DNA of 64,000 nucleotides, from positions 1 to 64,000 of the forward strand of contig JAGMCL010000056.1 in assembly GCA_023129165.1 (NCBI GenBank). Reading direction: 5' to 3'. The translations under genes were made by a program, and so were the position numbers. Below the pieces are notes generated by a model, which did not search any database, had not been told where the DNA came from, and saw only the letters and a list, made by a program, of their open reading frames with translations. The DNA is from Caldifarciminota bacterium. Its GTDB lineage: Bacteria > Hydrothermota > UBA3073. Below, in pieces: positions 1-9,162 of this stretch (positions are counted from its first letter, which is position 1; every line of letters begins with the position of its first letter).

Positions 1-18
1 ATTGTATTTACTGAAGAG

Positions 19-1143
19 ATGTCTGGAGCTATGATGGGTTTTACTGGCAGTGCTATAGAACTTGAGATATACGGAACTTCTTTTGACGAACTTGATAGGA
101 TTGCAAATGAGGTAGAGTCCATTGTAGAGGGCATCCCTGGCACAAGGGATGTGGAGATATCAAGAGAGGAGAAAAAACCAGAAATACAGCTGTTAATAAA
201 TAGAAAGGTTGCACAGAGTGTTGGAATACCTGTGTTTTTGATTGCAAACGCAATAAATGATAATGTGAGAGGGACAGTGGCAAGTATATTCAGGGAAGAG
301 GGTGAGGAGTATAAAATAAGGGTGAGACTTAGAGAAAAGGACAGGGAGACCATAGATGATATTTTGGCAATTCCTCTTCGTACACCATTTGGGAGTGTGG
401 TAAGGTTGCAGGAGCTTGTAGATGTAAATCCTGCATTTGGTCCCAGAGCTATTGAACATAAAGGGCAGCAGAGGGTAATTACTGTAATGTCAAATGTTAC
501 CGGAAGGGATATTGGAAGTGTAACAAGAGATATACAAAGGGAAATTAAAGATATAGTTCTTCCCAAAGGATATAGTATAAATCTTGGGGGTCAAGCAGAG
601 GAACAGAGGAAGTCATTTATGTGGCTGGCAATTGCTATGATTGGAGCAGTATTTCTCGTCTATATGGTAATGGCTTCGCTATTCGAATCATTTATAGACC
701 CATTTACCATTATGTTTACTGTACCATTAGCTATAATAGGTGTTATATGGTTGATGTTCTTAACGAATACAACATTCTCTGTAATGGCATTTGTGGGTGC
801 AATTGTTCTTGTTGGTATAGTGGTTAATAATGGGATAGTTCTAATACACTATATAAACCTTCTGCGGAGAGAGCAAAATGTGGAACTCAGAGAGGCAATA
901 GTACTTGGTGGTAGAAGAAGACTAAGACCCATCTTGATGACTGCTCTTACTACTATATTTGCGATGATTCCAATGGCTATAGGTATGGGAACAGCATCTG
1001 AGATGAGAACACCCATGGCAAGGGCAATAGTGGGCGGATTAACCACGTCTACATTTCTCACACTGGTCTTTTTACCTGTATTATACTTTGTATTTGAAAC
1101 GATAATACAGAGGATTAAGGCAAAGAGAGGTATTAGAAGTTAA
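19..1143 (+). CDS. RND-family efflux transporter (AcrB/HAE1-like) C-terminal part; 5' end outside window
   Basis: Multiple TM segments and RND motifs (GGQAEEQRKSF, FVGAIVLVGIVVNNGIVLIHYIN, RLRPILMTALTTIFAMIPMA). Confidence 0.93.
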   Translation: MSGAMMGFTGSAIELEIYGTSFDELDRIANEVESIVEGIPGTRDVEISREEKKPEIQLLINRKVAQSVGIPVFLIANAINDNVRGTVASIFREEGEEYKIRVRLREKDRETIDDILAIPLRTPFGSVVRLQELVDVNPAFGPRAIEHKGQQRVITVMSNVTGRDIGSVTRDIQREIKDIVLPKGYSINLGGQAEEQRKSFMWLAIAMIGAVFLVYMVMASLFESFIDPFTIMFTVPLAIIGVIWLMFLTNTTFSVMAFVGAIVLVGIVVNNGIVLIHYINLLRREQNVELREAIVLGGRRRLRPILMTALTTIFAMIPMAIGMGTASEMRTPMARAIVGGLTTSTFLTLVFLPVLYFVFETIIQRIKAKRGIRS

Positions 1144-1420
1144 TAATGTGATGAGATTGCTATGTCCCGATTGTTATCGGGACTCACAATGACAGCCACT
1201 AATTTCTGTCATTGTGAGGAGGCCACCGCACTTCTTGACGGATGAAGCAATCTCATATTGGGGAACTTAGTAGCCGCAGGCTTTATGCCTGCGTTCAACA
1301 TGTGATGAATATTGTCATTGCGAGGAGTGAGAGCGACGAAGCAATCGCATTTTTGGAAGAATTGGTATAGAGGTTGTAGGTACACCTGCCTGACGGCAGT
1401 TAGGGCAAACAAGTCCCTGT
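1144..1420. repeat. Cluster of REP-like palindromic repeats (GTCATTGCGAGGAGTGAGAGCGACGAAGCAATCGCAT family)
   Basis: Repeated words CATTGCGAG / GAAGCAATCKCAT; related copies at 12052, 34860-35100 and 43920-44060. Confidence 0.8.
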
Positions 1421-1437
1421 TAAAAAAGAAGTTTTAC

Positions 1438-1466
1438 TTGACAAAATATAAATTATATTGTATAAT
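1438..1466 (+). promoter_or_regulatory. Sigma70-type promoter upstream of glutaredoxin gene
   Basis: TTGACA (1438-1443), 17-nt spacer, TATAAT (1461-1466); inverted repeat ATTATA-TTG-TATAAT overlaps the -10. Confidence 0.7.
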
Positions 1467-1553
1467 CATTCAGGTTGTATTTTATAAAAACCTATAATTT
1501 ATAAAAAATATATTCGATTTTCTAAATTATTATAAGAAACGGGAGGCTAAGTA

Positions 1554-1799
1554 ATGGAAGAAAAAAAGAAGATAAAGGTATATTCGACACCATTCTGTCC
1601 ATATTGTTCTATGGTTAAGGATTTTCTAAAGAAAAAGGGTGTTGAATTTGAGGATATAGATGTATCTATTGATCAGGAAGCTGCCAGGAAAATGATTGAA
1701 AAATCTGGAAGTATGGGTGTTCCACAAATTGAAATAAATGATAAAATTATTGTAGGTTTCGACCAAAATGCTATAGAGAGAGAATTACAAAATGTTTGA
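1554..1799 (+). CDS. Glutaredoxin family protein
   Basis: KVYSTPFCPYCSMVKDFL CxxC motif, MGVPQIEIND cis-Pro region. Confidence 0.92.
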   Translation: MEEKKKIKVYSTPFCPYCSMVKDFLKKKGVEFEDIDVSIDQEAARKMIEKSGSMGVPQIEINDKIIVGFDQNAIERELQNV

Positions 1800-1842
1800 T
1801 ATAGTATGTTTAAATAAGGATTAGAAAATGAGGAAAATATAG

Positions 1843-2274
1843 ATGAACAATGAAAAAGAGTTAGCAATGAAAAAACTTAAGGAATATCTCGACAGAAAAA
1901 ATATCCATCCATCATATCATCGTCTGAAGATTTTGAAATATCTAATAAACCATAAAATACATCCAACAGTTGATATGATATACAAAAACCTCTCAAAAGA
2001 AATACCAACTCTATCTAAAACAACCGTTTATAATACCTTAAATCTTTTTCTAAGAAAGGGAATTGTATCAGGTTTAACAATCGATGAAAGTGAAATAAGG
2101 TATGACTATAATACAAAACCACACGTACACTTCAAATGTATTAAGTGCGGCTGCGTGTATGATATACACCTTAAGTGCCCTATATTCGATAAAGAAATTA
2201 TAGAGGGTCATAAAATTACAGAACACCATATATACCTCAAAGGCATTTGTAGTGAGTGCTTAGAAAAAGTATAA
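1843..2274 (+). CDS. Fur family transcriptional regulator (PerR-like)
   Basis: HPSYHRLKILKYL..HPTVDMIYKNL..LSKTTVYNTLNLF winged helix; HVHFKCIKCGCVYDI and CSEC metal-site cysteines. Confidence 0.92.
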   Translation: MNNEKELAMKKLKEYLDRKNIHPSYHRLKILKYLINHKIHPTVDMIYKNLSKEIPTLSKTTVYNTLNLFLRKGIVSGLTIDESEIRYDYNTKPHVHFKCIKCGCVYDIHLKCPIFDKEIIEGHKITEHHIYLKGICSECLEKV

Positions 2275-2288
2275 CTGCAATATTTTCC

Positions 2289-2325
2289 TTGACTTTTTTT
2301 ACAAAACGTGTTATAATTAGTATAT
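2289..2325 (+). promoter_or_regulatory. Promoter with overlapping PerR/Fur-box-like operator upstream of Hrb-FprA
   Basis: TTGACT (2289), 17-nt spacer, TATAAT (2312); TTATAATTAGTATAT (2311-2325) matches 12 of 14 specified positions of TTATAATNATTATAA. Confidence 0.6.
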
Positions 2326-2368
2326 GTTATCGTTACAAAGGTGTAATCATATCATCTCATACTAAAAA

Positions 2369-3070
2369 ATGGATATTACAACCTTTCGTAAGATAAATTA
2401 TGGTTTATATGTTATTAGCTCAAAGATGAATAAGAAAATCAATGGGCAGATAGCTAATACAGTTTTTCAGGTAACATCAAAACCACCAACCGTAGCCATT
2501 AGTATAAACAAAGACAATTATACACATAAGTTGATAAATAAAAGCAGGGTTTTCACTATATCTATTTTATCTGAAGAGACACCAATGCAGTTTATAGGTC
2601 GCTTTGGTTTTAAATGTGGAAGGAACATGAATAAGTTCCAGGATGTAAAATATAAATTGGGTACAACTGGTGCACCTATACTATTGGAATATACCATAGG
2701 TTACTTAGAGTGTGAGGTGATTGATAGTCTGGATGTTGGAACACACACGATTTTTGTAGGTAAGGTTTTGGATGCTGCAATCATAAGTGATAAAAATGCA
2801 ATGACCTATGATTATTACCATAAGGTAAAGAAAGGAAAGACACCGAAATCGGCACCTACATATATAAAAAAAGTAAAGGGGATAGAAAAACAAAAGGAGG
2901 TGGGTAAAATGGCAAGGTATAAATGTAAAGTCTGTGGCTATATATATGACCCTGAAAATGGTGACACTGATTCTGGTATCAAACCCGGAACACCCTTTGA
3001 AGAATTACCCGATGACTGGGTATGTCCTGTTTGCGGTGTAGGAAAAGACCAGTTTGAAAAGGAGGATTGA
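2369..3070 (+). CDS. High-molecular-weight rubredoxin: flavin reductase domain fused to C-terminal rubredoxin
   Basis: N-terminal flavin reductase-like domain; C-terminal [16 protein letters not shown]...[16 protein letters not shown] rubredoxin. Confidence 0.92.
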   Translation: MDITTFRKINYGLYVISSKMNKKINGQIANTVFQVTSKPPTVAISINKDNYTHKLINKSRVFTISILSEETPMQFIGRFGFKCGRNMNKFQDVKYKLGTTGAPILLEYTIGYLECEVIDSLDVGTHTIFVGKVLDAAIISDKNAMTYDYYHKVKKGKTPKSAPTYIKKVKGIEKQKEVGKMARYKCKVCGYIYDPENGDTDSGIKPGTPFEELPDDWVCPVCGVGKDQFEKED

Positions 3071-3071
3071 G

Positions 3072-4253
3072 ATGGCTTCAAGAGAAATACTAACCGGGGT
3101 TTATTCGGTTGGAGCAATAGACTGGGATAGAAGATTGTTTGATGAACTCATACCCCTTCCAGATGGAACAACTTATAATTCTTATCTGATAAAAGGCAGT
3201 GAAAAGACAGCGCTTATAGATACTGTAGATCCTACCAAAGAACATGTTCTCGTAGATAACCTTAAGGAATTAGGCATCAATGATATCGACTATATCGTTT
3301 CCAATCATGCTGAGCAGGACCATTCTGGAACAATACCAAAAATGCTTGAGCTTTTCCCAGAAGCAAGAGTTGTAACCAATCCGAAATGTAAGGGTTTACT
3401 TATAGAGTTTCTTCTAATCCCAGAGAGTAAGTTCATGACTGTAGATGATGGGGAGAACCTGTCTTTAGGAGACAAAACACTGGAGTTCATTTACGCACCC
3501 TGGGTACACTGGCCTGAGACAATGTTAACCTATTTAAAAGAGAAAAATATTTTATTCCCCTGTGACCTTTTTGGTTCTCATCTTGCTACAAGTGAACTCT
3601 ATGCCAGTGATGAAGCAAAGGTCTATGAATCAGCAAAGAGATATTATGCAGAGATAATGATGCCATTCAGAAACAGTATCAAAAGACATCTGGAAAGGAT
3701 AGATAATCTGGATATAGAGATAATAGCACCAAGCCACGGACCGATTCACGATAGACCTGAATTTATCCTTGAGGCTTACAAGGAATGGGTTTCTGAGGAA
3801 GTAAAGAATGAGGTACTCATACCCTATGTATCAATGCATGGAAGTACAGAAAAGATGGTCAGTTATCTTATAGATGCTCTTATGGAACGGGATATAATAG
3901 TAAAACCCTTTAATCTGACAAGAACAGATATTGGTGAGCTGGCAATGGCTCTTGTAGATGTCGCCACTATAGTGATTGCCTCACCTACAGTTTTGGTTGG
4001 TCCCCATCCAAGTGTCGTATATGCTACATATCTTGCAAATGCCCTGGGACCCAAGGTAAAATTTGCATCCATTATTGGTTCATATGGTTGGGGTGGAAAG
4101 ATGCTTGAACAGATTACCGGAATGCTTGGTAATCTCAAAGTGGAGATTATAGAGCCTGTTATTGTAAAGGGTTATCCCAGGGAGGAAGATTTCAGATCCC
4201 TGGATAGGTTGGCAGATGAAATCCTTAAAAAGCATAAAAAAATAATAATTTGA
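3072..4253 (+). CDS. FprA-type flavodiiron protein (beta-lactamase-like plus flavodoxin domains)
   Basis: SNHAEQDHSGTIP diiron motif, SMHGSTEKM flavodoxin P-loop; start set at 3072 after aaggaggattg. Confidence 0.94.
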   Translation: MASREILTGVYSVGAIDWDRRLFDELIPLPDGTTYNSYLIKGSEKTALIDTVDPTKEHVLVDNLKELGINDIDYIVSNHAEQDHSGTIPKMLELFPEARVVTNPKCKGLLIEFLLIPESKFMTVDDGENLSLGDKTLEFIYAPWVHWPETMLTYLKEKNILFPCDLFGSHLATSELYASDEAKVYESAKRYYAEIMMPFRNSIKRHLERIDNLDIEIIAPSHGPIHDRPEFILEAYKEWVSEEVKNEVLIPYVSMHGSTEKMVSYLIDALMERDIIVKPFNLTRTDIGELAMALVDVATIVIASPTVLVGPHPSVVYATYLANALGPKVKFASIIGSYGWGGKMLEQITGMLGNLKVEIIEPVIVKGYPREEDFRSLDRLADEILKKHKKIII

Positions 4254-4266
4254 GGAGTAAGCCTAA

Positions 4267-5424
4267 ATGAAGGAAAAATGTCCCATCTGTGGAATGGATG
4301 GTAAAATTAAGGCACATGGTCACTATTTTTGTTCTCAAGGATGTATTTTAAAATACGAGAAAGAGAATAATATCTCATCAGAAAAATGTATTTCGTGTGC
4401 AGTAAAAGTAGGAACATGGTATAGGGAAAGGGTATTCATAGTAGCAATGATTGCAATAATTCTTTTAGCTCTGGGGTATTTTTTACCGTTGCTAAAACCA
4501 TTCTCTTTTGCGTTTATAGATTATCTAAGGATGATCTGGTGGGCAATCCTTGCTGGATTTCTAATAGGCGGAATTATTGATTTCTTTGTCCCGAGACAGT
4601 ATATAGAAAAGTATCTATCCCGACACAGAAAACGGACGATAATTTATTCAATATTCTTTGGATTCATTATGACTGCCTGTTCCCATGGTATTTTGGCAAT
4701 TTCAATGGAGCTTTATAAAAAGGGAGCGAGTACACCTGCAGTTATAGCATTCCTGTTGGCATCTCCATGGGCTAATCTGCCCATAACGATTCTTCTATTT
4801 GGGTTCTTTGGATTGAAGGCAATATTCATCGTTTTATCAGCACTTGTAATTGCAATTACAACTGGGCTGATATACCAGGTGTTAGAAAGGAAGGGATTGG
4901 TGGAGTGTAATAAGTGTGAAATGGGAGAAGATATACCTGTATTGACCGATTTTTCAATTATAGATGATATCAAGAGAAGGTGGAGAGAATGCCAATTTTC
5001 ACCAGGGAGTGTTATAGAAGCCATAAAAGGAGTTTTAATTGGCTCCTGGTCTCTTACTAAGATGGTTTTGTGGTGGTTATTGATCGGTATGATAATAGCA
5101 GCATTTGCACGAGCGTATGTACCTCAACGTTTTTTTACGAATTTTATGGGACCAACCTTTATAGGATTGATGGTAACATTATTGTTTGCTACTATTATAG
5201 AGGTATGTTCAGAGGGAAGTTCTCCACTTGCATTTGAAATTTTTAGACAGACAGGAGCATTTGGAAACAGCTTTGTATTTTTAATGGCGGGAGTGGCAAC
5301 GGATTACACAGAGATAGGATTAATATGGTCAAACATTGGTAAGAGGGCTGCACTCTGGCTGCCAGTTATTACTGTTCCACAGATATTGGTATTAGCGTAT
5401 ATTTATAATAATATTTTTATATAG
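4267..5424 (+). CDS. Permease (SO_0444/ArsP-like metal efflux) with N-terminal Cys-rich metal-binding segment
   Basis: CPICGMDGKIKAHGHYFCSQGC N-terminus; polytopic permease with TACSHGILAISMELYKKG and EVCSEGSSPLAFEI. Confidence 0.82.
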   Translation: MKEKCPICGMDGKIKAHGHYFCSQGCILKYEKENNISSEKCISCAVKVGTWYRERVFIVAMIAIILLALGYFLPLLKPFSFAFIDYLRMIWWAILAGFLIGGIIDFFVPRQYIEKYLSRHRKRTIIYSIFFGFIMTACSHGILAISMELYKKGASTPAVIAFLLASPWANLPITILLFGFFGLKAIFIVLSALVIAITTGLIYQVLERKGLVECNKCEMGEDIPVLTDFSIIDDIKRRWRECQFSPGSVIEAIKGVLIGSWSLTKMVLWWLLIGMIIAAFARAYVPQRFFTNFMGPTFIGLMVTLLFATIIEVCSEGSSPLAFEIFRQTGAFGNSFVFLMAGVATDYTEIGLIWSNIGKRAALWLPVITVPQILVLAYIYNNIFI

Positions 5425-5451
5425 AGATAAAGCCACCAAAATTAATTAGAT

Positions 5452-5494
5452 GTGTTGTGTAGTTAACATCTGAGTAATCAGGTGTAGTGAATAT
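5452..5494 (+). repeat. Dispersed ~43-bp repeat, second copy inverted at 37200-37243
   Basis: TGTTGTGTAGTTAACATCTGAGTAATCAGGTGTAGTGAATATTA vs reverse complement of 37200-37243. Confidence 0.75.
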
Positions 5495-5536
5495 TAGATA
5501 CTATCAAAAATAATATGAAATAATATGAAAGCAAAA

Positions 5537-5600
5537 AGGTAGGGGTTCGATTTATCGAACCCAAAAAAGAAACGGGTCGGATAAATCCGACCCCTACAAG
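5537..5600. repeat. Two adjacent perfect hairpins flanked by GTAGG / CCTAC
   Basis: GGGTTCGAT-TT-ATCGAACCC and GGGTCGGAT-AA-ATCCGACCC. Confidence 0.75.
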
Positions 5601-5664
5601 AATTAGGGGATGAGCGTGGCAATCTCATTTCTTAACGTTAGTATTGGTATTTAGGAGGTAATAA

Positions 5665-5988
5665 ATGGATAAGAACGAAAAACTGGATATGTTCTGCTAT
5701 CAATGCTCACAGACTGCAAAGGGAACTGGTTGTACTATAAGAGGTGTATGTGGAAAGGAGGCTACAGTAGCACGTTTACAGGATAACCTGTTGCTTACAA
5801 CAAAAGGCTGTAGCTATCCTCTGGAGCCTTTTGGCAATTGGTGTAAAGGGTATTTATTTAGGACCAATACTTCCTGCCCCGCCGATGGCGGGGTGAATGA
5901 CGATATTCTTAAGGTATTAACAGAGAATTATGATTTGCGTCTTATAGGTAATCCGGAAGAAGACATCAAGCGAATGTTGGGTTCGTAA
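5665..5988 (+). pseudogene. Internally deleted hybrid-cluster protein (Hcp/hydroxylamine reductase) remnant with a palindromic insertion
   Basis: N-term [32 protein letters not shown]-term [25 protein letters not shown] in frame +1 from 5798, then [29 protein letters not shown] back in frame 0 after CCCCGCCGATGGCGGGG. Confidence 0.85.
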
Positions 5989-6068
5989 TCGTGAAGTTAG
6001 TAACATCACATATTTTAAAAGTCTTATAGAAATCTGTGAAATCAGTGGCTAAAAAAGGGGGTAAGAAA

Positions 6069-6533
6069 ATGATTAACTTCAAAGCAAGTGAAATATTTCA
6101 GTTCGCTATAAGGATAGAAGAAAATGGCGAAAGGTTTTACCGCAATATGGCTCAAAAGATTGAAAACACAAATATGGAAAGGGTTTTTACCTTTCTTGCA
6201 AATGAAGAGGTTAAACACAAGAAGACATTTGAAAATATGGTGTCAAAGATTGAGAAATATGAACCTCCTGAGAGTTATCCAGGAGAGTATTTTACGTATC
6301 TACGCGCCTATGCAGATAATATCATATTCAGCCAGAGAAAATTAGAAGAGGAGATGTCAAAAATCAAGGGCGCAATCTCTGCAGTTGATTTTGCTATACA
6401 GCGAGAGCTTGATTCTATTCTCTATTTTCTAGAAATGAAGAATTTCATTCCCGAGAGCCAGCGTAATTTAATCGATGGTATAATAGAGGAGGAACGGAGA
6501 CACTTTGTGAAATTATCCGAACTTAAAAAGTAA
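6069..6533 (+). CDS. Ferritin-like/rubrerythrin-domain protein
   Basis: FAIRIEENGERFYRNMA...LANEEVKHKKTFENM diiron helices; start after aagggggtaag. Confidence 0.85.
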   Translation: MINFKASEIFQFAIRIEENGERFYRNMAQKIENTNMERVFTFLANEEVKHKKTFENMVSKIEKYEPPESYPGEYFTYLRAYADNIIFSQRKLEEEMSKIKGAISAVDFAIQRELDSILYFLEMKNFIPESQRNLIDGIIEEERRHFVKLSELKK

Positions 6534-6564
6534 TGAAGTAATCCCAGATTATGCATTGAACACT

Positions 6565-6735
6565 TAATAACACTGAATAGTATATCAGACGATCAGAATA
6601 CCTGCCTGCGGTAGGCAGGTCAGTAGGAAGAAAATCAGGACATCAGTATATCAGGTTAGAGATGGTTTACTTCTGATACCCTGATAATCTGATACTCTGC
6701 ATGCTGATCTACTGGTATCCTGATATACTTTGAAA
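6565..6735 (+). repeat. Copy A of ~170-bp inverted repeat flanking the dfx-nifS-nifU-rbr gene block
   Basis: AATAACACTGAATAGTATATCAGACGATCAGAATACCTGCCTGCGGTAGGCAGGTCAGTAGGAAGAAAATCAG...; reverse complement of 10434-10603. Confidence 0.88.
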
Positions 6736-6821
6736 GTTACTGACTACAGATTACCAGTAACTATTAGGTGATTTCGGTGTTATTAACGTATAATTTAGCA
6801 CAGTAACTAAGGGGGTATAAG

Positions 6822-7199
6822 ATGACTAAGAAATTGCAGGTCTATAAGTGTGAGATATGTGGAAATATCGTGGAGGTTTTACACACAGGAGTGGGTGAAC
6901 TCGTCTGTTGTGGTCAGCCAATGAAACTCTTGGAAGAGCAGACTGAGGAACAGGGTAAAGAGAAGCATGTGCCAGTGATTGAGAGGATAGATAACAAAAT
7001 AAAAGTGAAAGTTGGTTCTATTCCTCATCCGATGGAAGAAAAACACTATATAGAATGGGTAGAGGTCGTAACAAGGGATGGCATTAGGAGAAAGTTCTTA
7101 AAACCAGGTGATGCACCTGAGATAGAATTTGAACCGATAGAAGAGATAGTTACTGTAAGAGAACATTGCAGCATCCATGGCTTGTGGGTATCGAGATAA
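6822..7199 (+). CDS. dfx: Desulfoferrodoxin (superoxide reductase)
   Basis: [27 protein letters not shown] and [17 protein letters not shown]. Confidence 0.96.
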   Translation: MTKKLQVYKCEICGNIVEVLHTGVGELVCCGQPMKLLEEQTEEQGKEKHVPVIERIDNKIKVKVGSIPHPMEEKHYIEWVEVVTRDGIRRKFLKPGDAPEIEFEPIEEIVTVREHCSIHGLWVSR

Positions 7200-7215
7200 A
7201 AACGGAGGTTTTGAC

Positions 7216-8370
7216 ATGGAGAGGATATATTTAGACCACGCATCGGCAATGCCCATTGATCCGAGGGTATTGGAGTTTGCTGAAAGATATCTTAAAAAAG
7301 ATTTCGGGAATCCTTCATCCCTCTATTCATTTGGATTGGAAGCAAAAAGTGCTATTGAAGAGGCAAGAGGGAAAATTACAGAACTTATTAATGCAGAGAA
7401 GGAGACTTGTATTATCTTCACTTGTGGTGCAACCGAATCGAACAATCTTGCTATCAAAGGAACAGCAATAAGGAACATGGCAAAAGGGAAAAAGGTTGCA
7501 GCAAGTGCCATAGAACATATGTCAGTTCTGAATCCAATGAAAGAGCTTCAAAAAGGCGGCTTCAAGTTGACTATCATACCGGTTGACTCAATGGGTATTG
7601 TCGATATTGATAAACTTGATAGTATCTTGAGCAAAGATACCACAGTAACCTCGATAATGTATGCAAACAACGACATAGGAACAATAGAACCTATAAAGGA
7701 GATAAGTGAAATAGTTCATGAAAAGGGCTTATATTTACATGTGGATGCAACAGCCGCTGCAGGTCGTATACCAATAGATGTTCAAAATGATGGAATAGAT
7801 CTGTTAACACTATCATCTAACGATATGTATGGACCTCAAGGTGCTGGTTCGTTGTATATAAAGCCGGGTATCAGACTACAGTCGATACTGCCGGGTGGTG
7901 GACAAGAACGTGGGCTGAGGTCAGGGACAGAGAACATATTTGCTATTAGTGGAATGGGAGAAGCGGCAAGGATAGCAAAGATTGAAATGTCTCAGGAAAG
8001 CAATCGATTAAAGGTAGTAAGAGATAAACTTGTCACTGAGATATTGAAAATAAACGAATCATATCTCACGGGTCACCCCACAAAACGGCTTCCACACCAT
8101 GCAAGTTTCCGATTTAGTCGTATAGAGGGTGAGAGCATACTTTTAAATATGGATACGCTGTACAATATACAGATATCCACCGGGTCAGCCTGCTATTCAA
8201 GAACATTGGAACCTTCAAATGTTCTATTGGCAATAGGTTTAAAACATGAAGAAGCACATGGTTCAATGGTTATAACTCTTGGACACTCGAACAAGATTGA
8301 ACAAATACCTATAATTACAAAGGCAGTAAAGGAGACGGTTGAAAAGTTGAGGAAACTTTCACCGCTATAA
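7216..8370 (+). CDS. Cysteine desulfurase (NifS/IscS-like)
   Basis: MERIYLDHASAMPIDPRVLEF, TSIMYANNDIGTIEPI, GSACYSRTLEPS active-site loop; the PLP-lysine position reads SSNDMYGPQG rather than SAHKxxGPKG. Confidence 0.88.
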   Translation: MERIYLDHASAMPIDPRVLEFAERYLKKDFGNPSSLYSFGLEAKSAIEEARGKITELINAEKETCIIFTCGATESNNLAIKGTAIRNMAKGKKVAASAIEHMSVLNPMKELQKGGFKLTIIPVDSMGIVDIDKLDSILSKDTTVTSIMYANNDIGTIEPIKEISEIVHEKGLYLHVDATAAAGRIPIDVQNDGIDLLTLSSNDMYGPQGAGSLYIKPGIRLQSILPGGGQERGLRSGTENIFAISGMGEAARIAKIEMSQESNRLKVVRDKLVTEILKINESYLTGHPTKRLPHHASFRFSRIEGESILLNMDTLYNIQISTGSACYSRTLEPSNVLLAIGLKHEEAHGSMVITLGHSNKIEQIPIITKAVKETVEKLRKLSPL

Positions 8371-8384
8371 GAGAGGTGATATAT

Positions 8385-8777
8385 ATGGTACAGATTGGCT
8401 ATAGTAAAAAAGTAATGGAACATTTTATGAATCCGAGGAACGTGGGTACAATAGAAAATCCTGACGGGTATGGAAAGGTAGGAAATCCTGTTTGTGGAGA
8501 CCTCATGGAGATGTATATAAAGGTAAAAGATGATATAATCATAGATATAAAGTTTAAAACATTCGGCTGCGGTTCTGCAATTGCAACGAGCAGCATGGTG
8601 ACTGAGATGGTGAAGGGGATGCATATCGGCGACGCTTTGAAGATAACACGTGATGATGTGGCTGAAGAGCTTGATGGTCTGCCACCACGGAAGATGCATT
8701 GTTCAAATCTGGCAGCAGATGCACTTCACGAGTCAATTAAAGATTATAAAAGAAAGAGGAAAAAGCAGTCTCCATAG
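8385..8777 (+). CDS. NifU/IscU-like Fe-S scaffold protein
   Basis: YSKKVMEHFMNPRNVGTIENPDGYGKVGNPVCGDLMEMYI, FKTFGCGSAIATSSMVTEM, KMHCSNLAADALHE. Confidence 0.94.
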   Translation: MVQIGYSKKVMEHFMNPRNVGTIENPDGYGKVGNPVCGDLMEMYIKVKDDIIIDIKFKTFGCGSAIATSSMVTEMVKGMHIGDALKITRDDVAEELDGLPPRKMHCSNLAADALHESIKDYKRKRKKQSP

Positions 8778-8817
8778 ACATGATAGAACCTGAACCTTAT
8801 GCTTTGATAAGAACTTC

Positions 8818-9132
8818 GTGAATTATAACAATCATAAAGAGATTGCAAATAAGGAGTTTGAAATAGAGGGGATAGAAAATTTGGGAAAAGCTGGAACAAT
8901 CATAATAGATAGACTAAAGGAGGTGAATCAAAATAGAGCAAAACTCATTGAGCAGAAAAAACTCATGGATAAAGTTGCGGACGAGAAAGAACTGACGGGA
9001 GAAGATTATAGCTTGATAGGTGACATTCTCTGCAGTCTGAGGTCGAGGAAAGAGAGAATAAATTATCTTTTTATATTTGGATTATCGGCTGTAGCCTTAC
9101 TTCTGGCTATATATTTTGATTTTTTAAGGTGA
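8818..9132 (+). CDS. Small protein with C-terminal TM anchor, unknown function
   Basis: GTG-start ORF, coiled acidic/basic N-part and YLFIFGLSAVALLLAIYFDFLR; no recognised family. Confidence 0.4.
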   Translation: MNYNNHKEIANKEFEIEGIENLGKAGTIIIDRLKEVNQNRAKLIEQKKLMDKVADEKELTGEDYSLIGDILCSLRSRKERINYLFIFGLSAVALLLAIYFDFLR

Positions 9133-9162
9133 AAGATGGCACCTTGTAGCGAAGGAGATATT

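Noticed and set aside
53-459. Antisense ORFs such as 53..283 and 193..459, and similar antisense or out-of-frame ORFs throughout the track
   Set aside because: They lie opposite or out of frame with well-supported genes and show no recognisable protein features.
621-827. Overlapping + frame ORF inside the RND gene
   Set aside because: Alternative-frame translation of a strongly supported RND transporter.
1209-1497. Small ORFs 1209..1412 (-) and 1312..1497 (+)
   Set aside because: Both are translations of REP-like repeats.
6565-6735. Possible CRISPR array because of repeated ATCAG/CTGAT words
   Set aside because: No constant-length direct repeats with unique spacers, and no cas genes anywhere in the window.
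8193-8736. Long antisense ORF 8193..8699 (-) and overlapping antisense ORFs
   Set aside because: Opposite to cysteine desulfurase and NifU; cysteine/histidine-rich low-quality translation.
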